Of a stretch of 64,000 nucleotides of DNA, positions 40,510 through 52,222 are shown piece after piece. Source of the DNA: Lentzea xinjiangensis (lineage in GTDB: Bacteria > Actinomycetota > Actinomycetes > Mycobacteriales > Pseudonocardiaceae); assembly GCF_900110955.1 (NCBI RefSeq), contig NZ_FOFR01000003.1, forward strand, positions 1 through 64,000. Reading direction: 5' to 3'. Each line of letters starts with the position of its first letter. The stretch's first letter is position 1. A program made the position numbers and the translations under genes. The notes beneath the pieces are model-generated. The model saw only the letters and a program-made list of their open reading frames with translations, had not been told where the DNA came from and made no database searches.

Positions 40510-42600
40510 ATGAGCAACGCAGAGGTCGTGCACCTGCACGACGACACGTCGAGCATCGTGATCGCCCTCCAGGGCTCGAGCCTGCCGGTGGTGGCGCACT
40601 GGGGGCGGACGCTCGGTGACATCGGTCCCGAAGCGCTGCGCGCCTCGGCTCGTGCGGTGGAGTGGCCCATCCCCAACAACGCGCCGGACGTCCCGGTGAC
40701 GCTCGCGCTGCTGCCCGACGCGGGTGCCGGGTACGCCGGTCGGCCCGGACTGCGCGGCCACCGCGGCGGCGAGCACTTCGCGCCCGCACTGGCGGTGACG
40801 TCGTTCTCCGGGGAGGACGGCTCGATCTTCCGGTACGTCGCCTCCGACGAGGCCGCGGAGCTGACCGTGACCGGCACCGTCGAACTGCTGCCGTCCGGCA
40901 TGGTCCGCGTCCGGCACGTCGTCCGCAACGACGGGTCGACGCCGTACGCGCTGGAGGGCCTGGAAACCGCGCTCCCGATCCCGTCGCACGCCACCGAGCT
41001 GCTCGACTTCACCGGGCGGTGGAGCCGTGAGCGCGCACCGCAGCGGCAGACGCTGAACTACGGCTCCTGGGTCCGCGAGAGCCGCCACGGCCGCACCGGT
41101 CACGACGCGACCATCGGGCTGCTGGCCGGCACGCCGGGGTTCTCGTTCCGCCACGGCGAAGTGTGGGCGGTGCACGTGGCGTGGAGCGGGAACCACGTGA
41201 CGTACGCCGAGAACCTGCCCGACGGCTCGCCCGTCCTGGGCGGGGGCGAGCTGCTGCTGCCGGGCGAGATCACGCTGGCGCCGGGCGAGGAGTACGAGTC
41301 GCCGTGGCTGTACGCGGCCTACTCGGCCGAAGGCGTCGACGGCATCAGCGCGGCGTTCCACCGGCACCTGCGGGAGCGCTCGTCGCGTCCCCGCCCGGTC
41401 GTGCTCAACACGTGGGAGGCCGTCTACTTCGACCACGACCTCGCCCGGCTGACGTCGCTGGCCGACACCGCCGCCGCCATGGGCGTGGAGCGCTTCGTGC
41501 TGGACGACGGCTGGTTCCGCCACCGCCGCGACGACACCGCCGGTCTGGGTGACTGGTACGTCGACGAGACGGTGTGGCCGGACGGCCTGACCCCGTTGAT
41601 CAAGCACGTCCGCTCGCTGGGCATGGAGTTCGGCCTGTGGTTCGAGCCGGAGATGGTCAACCCCGACTCCGACCTCTACCGCGCCCACCCGGACTGGGCG
41701 CTCGGCCCGCGTCCCGGCGTGCTGCCGCCGCCGTCGCGCAACCAGCAGGTGTTGAACATCGCGCACCCCGAGGCCTACGCACACATCCTCGACCGCGTGT
41801 CGTCGGTGTTGGCGGACAACGACATCGCGTTCGTGAAGTGGGACCACAACCGCGATCTGATCAGCTCTCGCGTGCACGACCAGACCGCCGCGTTCTACCG
41901 GCTCCTCGACGACCTGCGGCTGCGGCACCCGCACGTGGAGATCGAGAGCTGCTCGTCCGGTGGCGGCCGGATCGACCTCGGCGTGCTCTCGCGCACCGAC
42001 CGCGTGTGGACGTCGGACTGCAACGACGCGCTGGAGCGCCAGCTCATCCAGCGGTGGACCGGCGTCTTCCTCCCGCCGGAGCTGATGGGCGCGCACGTCG
42101 GCCCCACCAAGTCGCACACGACCGGACGCGTGCACGACCTTTCGTTCCGGGTCGCCACGGCGCTGTTCGGGCACTTCGGGATCGAGTGGGACATCAACTC
42201 GACCACCGAGGAGGAACGCGCCGGGCTGCGGGCCGCGATCGAGTACTACAAGGACGTGCGGTCGTTGGTGCACACCGGAACCGTCGTGCGTTCCGACCAC
42301 CCCGACCCGGCGGCGTGGGTGCACGGGATCGTCGCGGCCGACCGGTCGGAGGCGTTGTTCTGCTACGCGCAGCTCACGACGTCGGTGCAGACCAAGCCAC
42401 GGCGGGTGCGGCTGCCGGGGCTGGACCCGGCGCGGACGTACCGGCTGTCCTTCGACGCTCCGGCCGGCCGGCCGCGGCTCACCCAGCGGGACCCCGCGAG
42501 CTGGGACCCGCTGGAGCTGCCCGGTTCCGCGCTGTCGGAGGCCGGTGTCCAGCTACCGGTGCTCGAACCGGAGCAGGCACTGCTGATGCGCCTGCGGTAG
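40510..42600 (+). CDS. Alpha-galactosidase, GH36
   Basis: Hydrolyses terminal alpha-galactosyl residues, as in melibiose or raffinose-type sugars. 696 residues: an N-terminal beta-sandwich (to about 280), a TIM barrel with VLDDGWF, LWFEPEMVNPDSDLY, nucleophile D445 in FVKWDHNRD, the CSSGGGRIDLG loop, acid/base D503 in TSDCNDALER, and a C-terminal beta domain. No signal peptide, so it is cytoplasmic and would act on imported oligosaccharides. No transporter is adjacent. ATG preferred over GTG codons slightly upstream. It has its own promoter and terminator. Confidence 0.95.
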   Translation: MSNAEVVHLHDDTSSIVIALQGSSLPVVAHWGRTLGDIGPEALRASARAVEWPIPNNAPDVPVTLALLPDAGAGYAGRPGLRGHRGGEHFAPALAVTSFSGEDGSIFRYVASDEAAELTVTGTVELLPSGMVRVRHVVRNDGSTPYALEGLETALPIPSHATELLDFTGRWSRERAPQRQTLNYGSWVRESRHGRTGHDATIGLLAGTPGFSFRHGEVWAVHVAWSGNHVTYAENLPDGSPVLGGGELLLPGEITLAPGEEYESPWLYAAYSAEGVDGISAAFHRHLRERSSRPRPVVLNTWEAVYFDHDLARLTSLADTAAAMGVERFVLDDGWFRHRRDDTAGLGDWYVDETVWPDGLTPLIKHVRSLGMEFGLWFEPEMVNPDSDLYRAHPDWALGPRPGVLPPPSRNQQVLNIAHPEAYAHILDRVSSVLADNDIAFVKWDHNRDLISSRVHDQTAAFYRLLDDLRLRHPHVEIESCSSGGGRIDLGVLSRTDRVWTSDCNDALERQLIQRWTGVFLPPELMGAHVGPTKSHTTGRVHDLSFRVATALFGHFGIEWDINSTTEEERAGLRAAIEYYKDVRSLVHTGTVVRSDHPDPAAWVHGIVAADRSEALFCYAQLTTSVQTKPRRVRLPGLDPARTYRLSFDAPAGRPRLTQRDPASWDPLELPGSALSEAGVQLPVLEPEQALLMRLR

Positions 42601-42610
42601 CACGGAGAAA

Positions 42611-42638
42611 GCCCCGGCGGGAAGGTTCCCGCCGGGGC
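42611..42638. terminator. Bidirectional terminator
   Basis: A 12-13-bp perfect stem (GCCCCGGCGGGAA against TTCCCGCCGGGGC) between the convergent alpha-galactosidase and lipoprotein genes, with a pyrimidine-rich run on the plus-strand side. It can serve both. Confidence 0.85.
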
Positions 42639-42652
42639 TCTCCTCTCCCCTG

Positions 42653-43816
42653 TCACCGGCCGGCGCGAGATCCGTCGGCCTTCGTCGCCCACCACTTCCC
42701 GCCAACGCCCTGCCCGTTGGCTTCACCGCAGACCTCGTCCCCCGCGAACAGGTACTGCGGCCACCCCGCGATGGTGAGCTGTTCCTTCCCGTCCCGCTCG
42801 ATCGTCCCCACGAGCGAGGCGTCCACGCCCTGCACCTGGAAACCCTCGCTGACGAAAGCGGGCGGCCACTGCTCCGCGCACTCACCGGAGCAGGTGCTCG
42901 CAGGCGGGTCCGCGGAGTCGTCGTCGAAGCGGTAGAGCGTCATGCCGTCCTTGTCGGTCGCGACGACGCCCAGGTCCGCGACGGTCGCGCTGGTGAGCGC
43001 GACCGCCTTGTTCTGCTGCGCCTTCCTGCCGTCGGTGGCGGTGGCGAACCACCTCGGCACCGTGACGCCCTTGGCCTCGCCGGGCTTGTTGTCGTCCTGG
43101 AACGTGTACTGCGGCCAGCCCGCGACCGTGAGCTGCTTCTTGCCGTCCGCGCGCTCGACCGTGCCGAGCAGCGTGGGGTCGATGCCCTTCACACGAGGCT
43201 TCTCGCCCTCGACGACGACCGGTGGCCAGGCCGCGGCGCAGCCACCGTCGCAAGTGGACGCGGGAGGCTGGGCCGTGTCGCCGTCGAACCGGTAGAGCGT
43301 GAGGCCCGCGTTGTCGGTGAGCACCGCGCCGAGCCCCGTGACGACCCCGGTGCGGGCGGCGAGCTGCGTGCGCTCGCCGTTCCCGCCGGTGGCGAACCAC
43401 TTGCCCTGCAGGCCCTGGCCCTTGGTCTCGCCGGGAGCGCTGTCCTTCGCGAAGCGGTACTGCGGCAGGCCGCCGACGGTGAGCTGGCGGCTGCCGTCCT
43501 GGCGCACGAAGCTGCCGACGAGCCCTCGGTCGACACCGGTCACCGCGAAGTTCTCGCCCTCGACGGTCGCCGGTGGCCACGACGCGGCACACTCACCGTC
43601 GCAAGTGGACTCGTTCGGCCGGTCGCCGTCGAAGCGGTAGAGGGTGAAGCCCTTGGCGTCGGTGACGATCGGACCCAGGTCCTGGATCTCCGCGACCTTC
43701 AGCGCCGCCACCACGCTTTCCTGCTGCTGCGCGACCGGCTTGCTCCCCGGGGCCCCGGCGCAGGCGGTGAGCGAGATCAACCCCAGCGCGACGATCGCGA
43801 CGCTCCCGCGGACCAT
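42653..43816 (-). CDS. Lipoprotein with three secreted-repeat (PF03640-type) units
   Basis: 387 residues. A lipoprotein signal with lipobox SLTAC puts the lipidated cysteine at C19. Three repeats of about 115 residues follow. Each has the pattern GxTLYRFDxD, a cysteine pair (STCDGECAASWPP, STCDGGCAAAWPP, STCSGECAEQWPP), a GTVER-type strand, and QLTVAGWPQYxF. The units match the COG4315/PF03640 family, found as one or two copies in other actinobacteria and of unknown function. GGAGGTGGGAG before the ATG is a strong ribosome site. Extracytoplasmic, probably at the outer face of the membrane. Confidence 0.9.
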   Translation of the reverse strand: MVRGSVAIVALGLISLTACAGAPGSKPVAQQQESVVAALKVAEIQDLGPIVTDAKGFTLYRFDGDRPNESTCDGECAASWPPATVEGENFAVTGVDRGLVGSFVRQDGSRQLTVGGLPQYRFAKDSAPGETKGQGLQGKWFATGGNGERTQLAARTGVVTGLGAVLTDNAGLTLYRFDGDTAQPPASTCDGGCAAAWPPVVVEGEKPRVKGIDPTLLGTVERADGKKQLTVAGWPQYTFQDDNKPGEAKGVTVPRWFATATDGRKAQQNKAVALTSATVADLGVVATDKDGMTLYRFDDDSADPPASTCSGECAEQWPPAFVSEGFQVQGVDASLVGTIERDGKEQLTIAGWPQYLFAGDEVCGEANGQGVGGKWWATKADGSRAGR

Positions 43817-43889
43817 CTCCCACCTCCTGGCTCGTGCCCTCCGACGCCCATGACACGGACAGCGGGCCAGAACGGTTCACATCAATTTT

Positions 43890-45044
43890 TCAGAACATGG
43901 CCCGCTTCAGGGCGGGCACCGCCGACGCCGTCCTGAGCACGGTCCGGAACAGCGTTCGCGAGACCGGACCACCTTCGGCGAACTGCCTGGCAGCGCGCAG
44001 CGAGTCGCGCACGGCCGCGAACCCGTAGTCGTACATCTCCTCCTCGTACGCGGAGATGCCGTCAGCACCACTCTCGGCGAGCTTGCGCGCAAGTAGCTGC
44101 GCGTCCCGCAACGCGACGTTGGCGCCGATGCCGCGCATCGGCGTCATCGCGTGGATGGCGTCCCCGAGCAACGTGATGTTCGTGCTCTTCCACCGTTCGA
44201 TGCGCTTCGACGACCTGATGCGCCACTGACTGACCGTCTCCGGATGCGACGACTCGACGATCCTGCGCAGCACCGGGCTCCACCCGGCGATCCTCCGCAG
44301 CACCGCGGCCTGCAGCCCTTCGCCGAGTTCGAGGTCCTTCGCCGCGTACGCCCACATCAGGTATGGACGCGTGTTGTCGAACAGCACACCGTCGTCGTCC
44401 GTGTAGCCCAGCCCGTCGTGCGCTGCGAGGAACATGCCGCACCGGCCGGTCGGAACGATCGAGTTGGCCCGGACGAGGAGGTTCCGGGGAACCCAGTCGT
44501 GCTCGTCCAGGAACAGCTTCCCCGCCACGGCGACCACGCCGACCTCCTCGGCGCCCGCATGCGGCAGGTACTGCCCGCGCACCCGGGAGCGGATGCCGTC
44601 GGCACCGACGAGGACGTCGCAGCCGGCCTTCGTGCCGTCCTCGAAGTGCAGGGTGATGGCGCCGTTCTGCTCGTAGCGCTCGAACCGCTTGCCGAACCGC
44701 ACGTCGAGCCCGTCCAGCAGCACCTGCCGGAGCGTGATCCGGCTGGCCGAGTAGTGCTTCTCCTCGTCCGGGTCGAGCACGAGCAGGGGCTTGAGCTGTT
44801 CGGTCAGGAACCCGAACCCGTCCTCGCCGCTCCCCGCGCTCCGCTCGAACCGCTCCCAGTTCGCCGCGGGCAGGCACTCCTGCAGCGCGGCGGCGCCGTG
44901 CGGGTCGATGTGCACCCGGTAGCCCTGCAAGCGGTCCGTGCGCGAGAGATCTCGCTCGTACACCGTCACGTCCACGCCGGCCTTGCGCAGCCCGTGCGCC
45001 AGGCACAGCCCGCCGATTCCCCCACCCACCACAGCGATCCTCAT
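43890..45044 (-). CDS. FAD-dependent monooxygenase
   Basis: 384 residues of the aromatic hydroxylase/PHBH class. It has the ADP-binding motif AVVGGGIGGLCLAHGL at the N-terminus, DVLVGADGIRSRVR (DG motif) in the middle and TLLGDAIHAMTPMRGIGANVA (GD motif) near 290. The substrate is unknown; such enzymes hydroxylate aromatic or polyketide compounds or inactivate antibiotics. The ATG giving MRIAVVGGG was chosen. It is divergent from the TetR gene with two perfect operators between, so it is very probably the repressor's target. Confidence 0.92.
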   Translation of the reverse strand: MRIAVVGGGIGGLCLAHGLRKAGVDVTVYERDLSRTDRLQGYRVHIDPHGAAALQECLPAANWERFERSAGSGEDGFGFLTEQLKPLLVLDPDEEKHYSASRITLRQVLLDGLDVRFGKRFERYEQNGAITLHFEDGTKAGCDVLVGADGIRSRVRGQYLPHAGAEEVGVVAVAGKLFLDEHDWVPRNLLVRANSIVPTGRCGMFLAAHDGLGYTDDDGVLFDNTRPYLMWAYAAKDLELGEGLQAAVLRRIAGWSPVLRRIVESSHPETVSQWRIRSSKRIERWKSTNITLLGDAIHAMTPMRGIGANVALRDAQLLARKLAESGADGISAYEEEMYDYGFAAVRDSLRAARQFAEGGPVSRTLFRTVLRTASAVPALKRAMF

Positions 45045-45055
45045 GCCGAGAAGTT

Positions 45056-45092
45056 TCAACCGCTCGGTTGATTAAGTCAACCCGATGGTTGA
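45056..45092. promoter_or_regulatory. Double TetR operator
   Basis: Two 16-bp palindromes: TCAACCGCTCGGTTGA (45056-45071) and TCAACCCGATGGTTGA (45077-45092). They share the half-site TCAACC and are 21 bp centre to centre, two helical turns, so two repressor dimers would bind on the same face. They lie directly between the monooxygenase ATG and the TetR gene. Confidence 0.8.
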
Positions 45093-45118
45093 AAAATGCG
45101 GTCGGCTACCGTGTCGCC

Positions 45119-45712
45119 GTGGATCAACGCCGTTCGCCCAGCGCCTCGGAACGCAAGCGCGACCCGGAACGCACGCGGGCCCGCATCCTGGAGGCGGCCG
45201 CGGCGGAGTTCGGCGCGAAGGGCTACGCGGCCACGCGCACGACGGACATCGCGGCGCGGGCGGGCGTGAACAAGCAGCTGATCTCGTACTACTTCGGCGG
45301 CAAGGAGGGCCTGTACAAGGAGCTGGCCACCGCCTGGCACGCCGAGGGCACCGCGATGGCGAGCGCCGAGCAGCCGCTGGAGGACGTGGTCAAGGCGTTC
45401 GTGATGACCACGGCGCACAACCGGGACCAGGGCAGGCTCTGGGCGTGGGCGAACCTGTCCGGCGAGACCCCACCGGTCGACGCGGAGTTCCTGCGGGGCC
45501 AGGTCGAGTTCCTCCGGGCGCGGCAGCAGGCGGGAGAGATCGCCGCGGACCTCGATCCGAACATGCTCCTGCTCGCCCTGATGGCGGCGGCCGCGGCGCC
45601 GTTGACGCTGGAGCAGACCGCGCGTCAGCTCGGCGGCGAGGACCCGAGCACCCCCGAGTTCGCCGAGAGGTACGCGGAGCAGCTCGCGCTACTGGTGCGG
45701 CACCTGCGCTGA
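45119..45712 (+). CDS. TetR-family repressor
   Basis: 197 residues. The HTH is RTTDIAARAGVNKQLISYYFGGKEGLYKE in outline (about residues 38-66), and the C-terminal ligand domain is helical. The GTG is preceded by TACCGT (45107-45112) with 6 bases between, fitting a leaderless mRNA. The likely targets are the two palindromes and hence the monooxygenase and its own gene. The inducer is unknown. Confidence 0.92.
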   Translation: MDQRRSPSASERKRDPERTRARILEAAAAEFGAKGYAATRTTDIAARAGVNKQLISYYFGGKEGLYKELATAWHAEGTAMASAEQPLEDVVKAFVMTTAHNRDQGRLWAWANLSGETPPVDAEFLRGQVEFLRARQQAGEIAADLDPNMLLLALMAAAAAPLTLEQTARQLGGEDPSTPEFAERYAEQLALLVRHLR

Positions 45713-45714
45713 GG

Positions 45715-46191
45715 TCAGGAGTCGCGGCTCGCGGCCTTGGCCTCGAGGACCTGCTTCAGGCCCTTGAAACCGCCGCGCATCATCATGTCGTGGTTGCCGC
45801 GGAAGAACGGCTTGGCGATCAGCACCAGCCGGCGCAGCAGCGCCTTGTTGACCACGACCTCCTGGTCGAACATCAGGTCGGTGCCGCCGTCACGGCCGGT
45901 GATCTCCCAGCCCGCATAGCCCTCGATGTCACCGGACAGCGTGGCGCGCAGCAACCCGGCCTGCTGGTTGCGGATGCTGTGCCTGACCTGCACGACGAGG
46001 TCGAAGGGCAGGAACGAACGGCACCGGAGCTCGCCGGTCTCGTCGTCGATTTTCGTCGCCGAACGGACCTCGTGCCACCACACCGGGTAGTTCGCGATGT
46101 CGGACAGCACCTCGTACACATCGGCCGGGCACGCGTCCACGTGCCACACGCTCCGGAAGCGATAGCGGTTGAGTGACACGGCCGTCATCAT
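45715..46191 (-). CDS. SRPBCC-family protein (polyketide cyclase/START-like)
   Basis: 158 residues with the helix-grip pattern: SVWHVDACPADVYEVLSDIANYP, WWHEVRSA, and the long C-terminal helix HDMMMRGGFKGLKQVLEAKA. Family members bind hydrophobic ligands or act as cyclases; nothing here gives the substrate. The double Met start allows ATG at 46191 or one codon later. It ends 2 bases past the convergent TetR stop. A connection with the monooxygenase is possible but not shown. Confidence 0.88.
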   Translation of the reverse strand: MMTAVSLNRYRFRSVWHVDACPADVYEVLSDIANYPVWWHEVRSATKIDDETGELRCRSFLPFDLVVQVRHSIRNQQAGLLRATLSGDIEGYAGWEITGRDGGTDLMFDQEVVVNKALLRRLVLIAKPFFRGNHDMMMRGGFKGLKQVLEAKAASRDS

Positions 46192-46275
46192 CCCGGATCA
46201 CCGGTGGGAGTGACAGGTTATCGATAAAACTCACACCGGGACTGGAGATTCCCCGCCGCGTGTAATTCGGCTCCA

Positions 46276-46295
46276 GTGGGACTCGAGCGTCCCAC
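46276..46295 (-). terminator. Hairpin after the uvrA operon
   Basis: Perfect 7-bp stem GTGGGAC/GTCCCAC with a 6-base loop, 15 bases past the stop of the small gene downstream of uvrA. Modest strength. Confidence 0.45.
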
Positions 46296-46309
46296 CAGGC
46301 CGACCCGGT

Positions 46310-46491
46310 TCACTTGTCCACGAGCCCGGGAAGACGTTCCAGGGTTCGCAGCCAAGCGACTGCCGCGACGCGCCGGAGTGCCTGCTCCGACGAGTCGAGC
46401 GCCTCGACGAGGCTGAAGGAGTACGTGGTGGGCTCGCCGCGCGACGCCAGGAGGGCGCGCTCGCGGTGGGCCAGCGCGTCGAGTGGAATCA

Positions 46492-46495
<4 letters not shown>
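46310..46495 (-). CDS. Small protein coupled to uvrA
   Basis: 61 residues, helical, no cysteine or membrane segment, with the Leu/Ala-rich stretch [28 protein letters not shown]. The GTG overlaps the uvrA stop by 4 bases (GTGA), as seen for true coupled genes. The composition fits coding DNA. Unrecognised; it could be a small regulator or simply tolerated. Confidence is moderate because of its size. Confidence 0.5.
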
Positions 46496-49371
<2,876 letters not shown>

Positions 49372-49418
49372 TGGGATCCCTTCGGCTGTGGTTGGCGGGT
49401 CACTCACGCCACACTCTT

Positions 49419-49434
49419 CCGAACAAGCGTTCGA
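49419..49434 (-). promoter_or_regulatory. LexA (SOS) box of uvrA
   Basis: On the minus strand TCGAAC-GCTT-GTTCGG, one base from the actinobacterial consensus TCGAAC-N4-GTTCGA. It sits inside a longer dyad (ACTCTTC...GAAGAGT, 49413-49439). Position about 50 bases before the uvrA start is right for repression. Confidence 0.75.
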
Positions 49435-49598
49435 AGAGTACTCGCATCGTCGTGGAGGCTGCGACCGACCCGCGGACCATGCTAGGTCGCACCCCCGACA
49501 AAAACGGTTCCGGCCGCTGTCGCATTCCCCTGAGCTGCGTTTACTCATAGGCTGGTCACTTCGATGAGGAGCCTCAACGTCGGGGAGAGGCAGCACAC

Positions 49599-50351
49599 AT
49601 GACCTACACGCCGTCCACGCAGCACACTCCCGTCCCCGCCCCGCGAGGTGTGCCGGACCGGCACGTCAACGCGGTGCGCCAGGCGACGGACGTGCTGTAC
49701 GAGGTCGTCGAGGAGCTGGACCGGACCTCCGTGCGCGGCCCGAGCCTGCTGCCCGGCTGGACCCGCGGGCACGTCGTCACCCACCTCGCCCGCAACGCGG
49801 ACGCGCTGGTGAACCTCCTCACCTGGGCGCGGACCGGGGTCGAGCACCAGGCCTACACCTCCCGGGCGGACCGCGACGCCGACATCGAGGAGGGCGCCCG
49901 CCGGATCCTCCAGGTGATCAAGGCCGATCTCGACTCCGCCTGCCTGCGCTTCGACGCCGCGTGCCGCGAGATGCCCGCGCACTCGTGGCGCTCCGAGGTC
50001 ACCATGCCCAAGGGCGCGGCGCTGCCCGCCTCGCAGGTGCCGCTGTTCCGGCTGCGCGAGGTGTGGATCCACCTCATCGACCTCGACTGCGGCATCGGGT
50101 TCGACGACCTGCCCGCCGACTTCGTCGAGGAGTTCCTCGACGACGCCGTCGAGCAGTTCGCGGGCAGGGTCGAGCCGTTCGGCATCGAGGCGACCCTGCC
50201 GGACGGCGGTCAGCGCAGCTGGGCGGTCAACGGCCCGGCGAGCCGCAGCTCGGTGAGCGGGTCGGCGACCGCCGTGCTGGGCTGGCTCACCGGCAGGACG
50301 GGTGGCACCGGCCTGCGCGGCGAGCTGCCGGACCTGCCCGACTGGCTCTGA
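49599..50351 (+). CDS. Mycothiol-dependent maleylpyruvate isomerase family protein
   Basis: 250 residues with the DinB-like four-helix fold. [22 protein letters not shown] carries a metal-binding histidine, and [20 protein letters not shown] carries the second. The C-terminal part is the small alpha/beta domain of the MDMPI family. By family knowledge it uses mycothiol, the actinobacterial thiol, in isomerase or transferase reactions. The substrate is unknown. Its last 142 bases overlap the end of the convergent acyltransferase gene. Confidence 0.88.
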   Translation: MTYTPSTQHTPVPAPRGVPDRHVNAVRQATDVLYEVVEELDRTSVRGPSLLPGWTRGHVVTHLARNADALVNLLTWARTGVEHQAYTSRADRDADIEEGARRILQVIKADLDSACLRFDAACREMPAHSWRSEVTMPKGAALPASQVPLFRLREVWIHLIDLDCGIGFDDLPADFVEEFLDDAVEQFAGRVEPFGIEATLPDGGQRSWAVNGPASRSSVSGSATAVLGWLTGRTGGTGLRGELPDLPDWL

Positions 50352-51358
50352 GTCAGCAGCCGGTACGCGGGCTGCTCGACGAACCTCGTCATCGCCCAGC
50401 CGAGCACCAGTGCCGAGGTGAGGAAGCCGGCGAGCAGCCACCAGGACCGCAGCCCGGCGGCGTGCATGCGGTCCATCACCACGGTGCCGATCTGCTGGTG
50501 CACGAGGTAGACGCCGTACGAGATGCCGGCGAGCCACGTGACGGGCTTGGCGACCGGGGCGAAGAACACCCAATCGGGTCCAGCGGCCGCCGCGCACACC
50601 ATCAGCAACAGCACGGCGAAACCGAGCGTCGATCCGTACTCGGTTGTGTGAACCGCCTGGGCCGTCAGGGTGGCGACGAGGAGCGCCGCCAGGTGCCGCG
50701 TTCCGAGCCGGTCCTCGTGCCAGAGCCAGATCGCGATGCCGGCGGCGAACAACTGCGCCCGGTGCAGCGCGAGACCGTTGTAGATCACGAAGAGCGCGTG
50801 CGAGTGGTCGAGCAACGTGCGCAGCAGCAGCGGCGTGACGATCAGCGCCCACAGGAAAACGCGGAGCTTGGCGCCCCGGAGGACCTTCACGAGCGCCGCG
50901 CCGGCGATGAAGGCCGCGAGCTGCACCGGCACGGTCCAGTACGCGAAGTCGACGATGTTGACGTCCGGGAACCACTGGTTGATCAGCAACAGGTTGTAGA
51001 CGACGTCCCGGCCGTCGAGCTGGTTCCAGCCCTCGGGCGCGACCCACCGCTGCACGGCGTACGTCAGCAGCACGGCCGCCATGTACGCGGGGAGCAGGCG
51101 GGAGAGCCGTCTCCACAGGAACCGGCCGGGTCTGCCGCCGCCGAGCGAGGCGCAGGCGAAGAACGCGGAGACGACCATCAACGTGCTGGCGCCCATCGAC
51201 ATCGGGAAGGCGAACGGCAGCGGTCCGAGACCGGGGTGGCTGCTGACGCTGGTGAGCGTGGCGTGGTGGAGCAGCACGCACCCGATGGCGACGACGCGGA
51301 GGACGTCCCAGCTCACCCTGCGGGAACTGCCGGGCTTGTGTCGTTGCGCTGGAATCAC
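50210..51358 (-). CDS. Acyltransferase 3 family membrane protein
   Basis: 382 residues with about ten membrane segments. The catalytic N-terminal signature is LRVVAIGCVLLHHATL, followed by RRLSRLLPAYMAAVLLTY and late GISYGVYLVHQQIG; the end of the fold is FVEQPAYRLL. The family O-acylates sugars, lipids or antibiotics at the membrane. The last 40 residues are a hydrophilic tail encoded opposite the isomerase gene, and may be expendable. No cluster context points to a substrate. Confidence 0.88.
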   Translation of the reverse strand: MIPAQRHKPGSSRRVSWDVLRVVAIGCVLLHHATLTSVSSHPGLGPLPFAFPMSMGASTLMVVSAFFACASLGGGRPGRFLWRRLSRLLPAYMAAVLLTYAVQRWVAPEGWNQLDGRDVVYNLLLINQWFPDVNIVDFAYWTVPVQLAAFIAGAALVKVLRGAKLRVFLWALIVTPLLLRTLLDHSHALFVIYNGLALHRAQLFAAGIAIWLWHEDRLGTRHLAALLVATLTAQAVHTTEYGSTLGFAVLLLMVCAAAAGPDWVFFAPVAKPVTWLAGISYGVYLVHQQIGTVVMDRMHAAGLRSWWLLAGFLTSALVLGWAMTRFVEQPAYRLLTQSQSGRSGSSPRRPVPPVLPVSQPSTAVADPLTELRLAGPLTAQLR

Positions 51359-51496
51359 GAGAGGCGGGGACCTGTTCGTTGGTTCGTTCGGCGTACTCGG
51401 TGACGCGGCGGTGATCCTTTATTACCCTATGAGTGCAACCTGTATGCAACCTGAAGGTGTGCGGGCCACCGCTTCGAGCGACTACCGTCTGCCACC

Positions 51497-52174
51497 GTGG
51501 ACGTACTAGAGAACTACACCGGTCACGTCGATCCGAACGGCCCCGCGGCCCGCCGCACCCTGGACGCGCTGACCATCACGAAGATCTCCGTCGGCCCGAT
51601 GGACAACAACGCCTACCTGCTCGTTTGCCGGTCCACGAACGAGGCGTTGCTCATCGACGCGGCCAACGACTACGAGCGCCTGTCCGACCTGCTCGGCCAC
51701 ATCCCGTCCCGCCCGCGCCTGCGCACGATCGTGACGACGCACCAGCACGCCGATCACTGGCAGGCGCTGGGAGCCCTGGCCGGCGCCCACGGCTCGAACA
51801 CCGTCGCGCACGAGCTGGACGCGTCCGTCCTGCCCGTCCCGCCGGACGTCCTCGTCGACCACGGCGACACCATCAACGTGGGCGAAGTCCCGTTGTCGAT
51901 CATCCACCTGCGGGGCCACACCCCCGGCTCCATCGCGGTCGTGTACGACGACCCGAACGGCCACCCGCACCTCTTCACCGGAGATTCACTCTTTCCGGGG
52001 GGCGTGGGGAAGACCACGTCGGCGGACAACTTCGCCTCGCTGATCAACGACGTGGAGGACCGCCTCTTCGCCGTCCTGCCCGACGACACGTGGTTCTACC
52101 CCGGTCACGGCGACGACTCGACGCTCGGCAAGGAGCGCCCCTCGCTGGCGGAGTGGCGCGCCCGCGGCTGGTGA
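51497..52174 (+). CDS. MBL-fold metallo-hydrolase
   Basis: 225 residues. Complete dinuclear-zinc motif: THQHADH, HLRGHTPGS and TGDSLFPGG, with the C-terminal histidine in WFYPGHGDDSTLG. Glyoxalase II-like hydrolase; the substrate is unknown. GTG start with TACCGT (51483-51488) 8 bases upstream, so near-leaderless. The last 64 codons (51983-52174) recur 980 bases downstream as a fragment. Confidence 0.93.
   Translation: MDVLENYTGHVDPNGPAARRTLDALTITKISVGPMDNNAYLLVCRSTNEALLIDAANDYERLSDLLGHIPSRPRLRTIVTTHQHADHWQALGALAGAHGSNTVAHELDASVLPVPPDVLVDHGDTINVGEVPLSIIHLRGHTPGSIAVVYDDPNGHPHLFTGDSLFPGGVGKTTSADNFASLINDVEDRLFAVLPDDTWFYPGHGDDSTLGKERPSLAEWRARGW
51983..52174 (+). repeat. Direct repeat, copy 1 (3' end of the MBL gene)
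   Basis: 192 bases that recur at 52963-53154. The last 159 bases (52016-52174 against 52996-53154) differ by a single base, C at 52141 against T at 53121. The first 33 bases differ at five positions. Confidence 0.9.
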
Positions 52175-52222
52175 TCGTGGTCGACGGGGAGCCTGCCAAC
52201 GCCGGCTCCCCGGCAACCTTGA

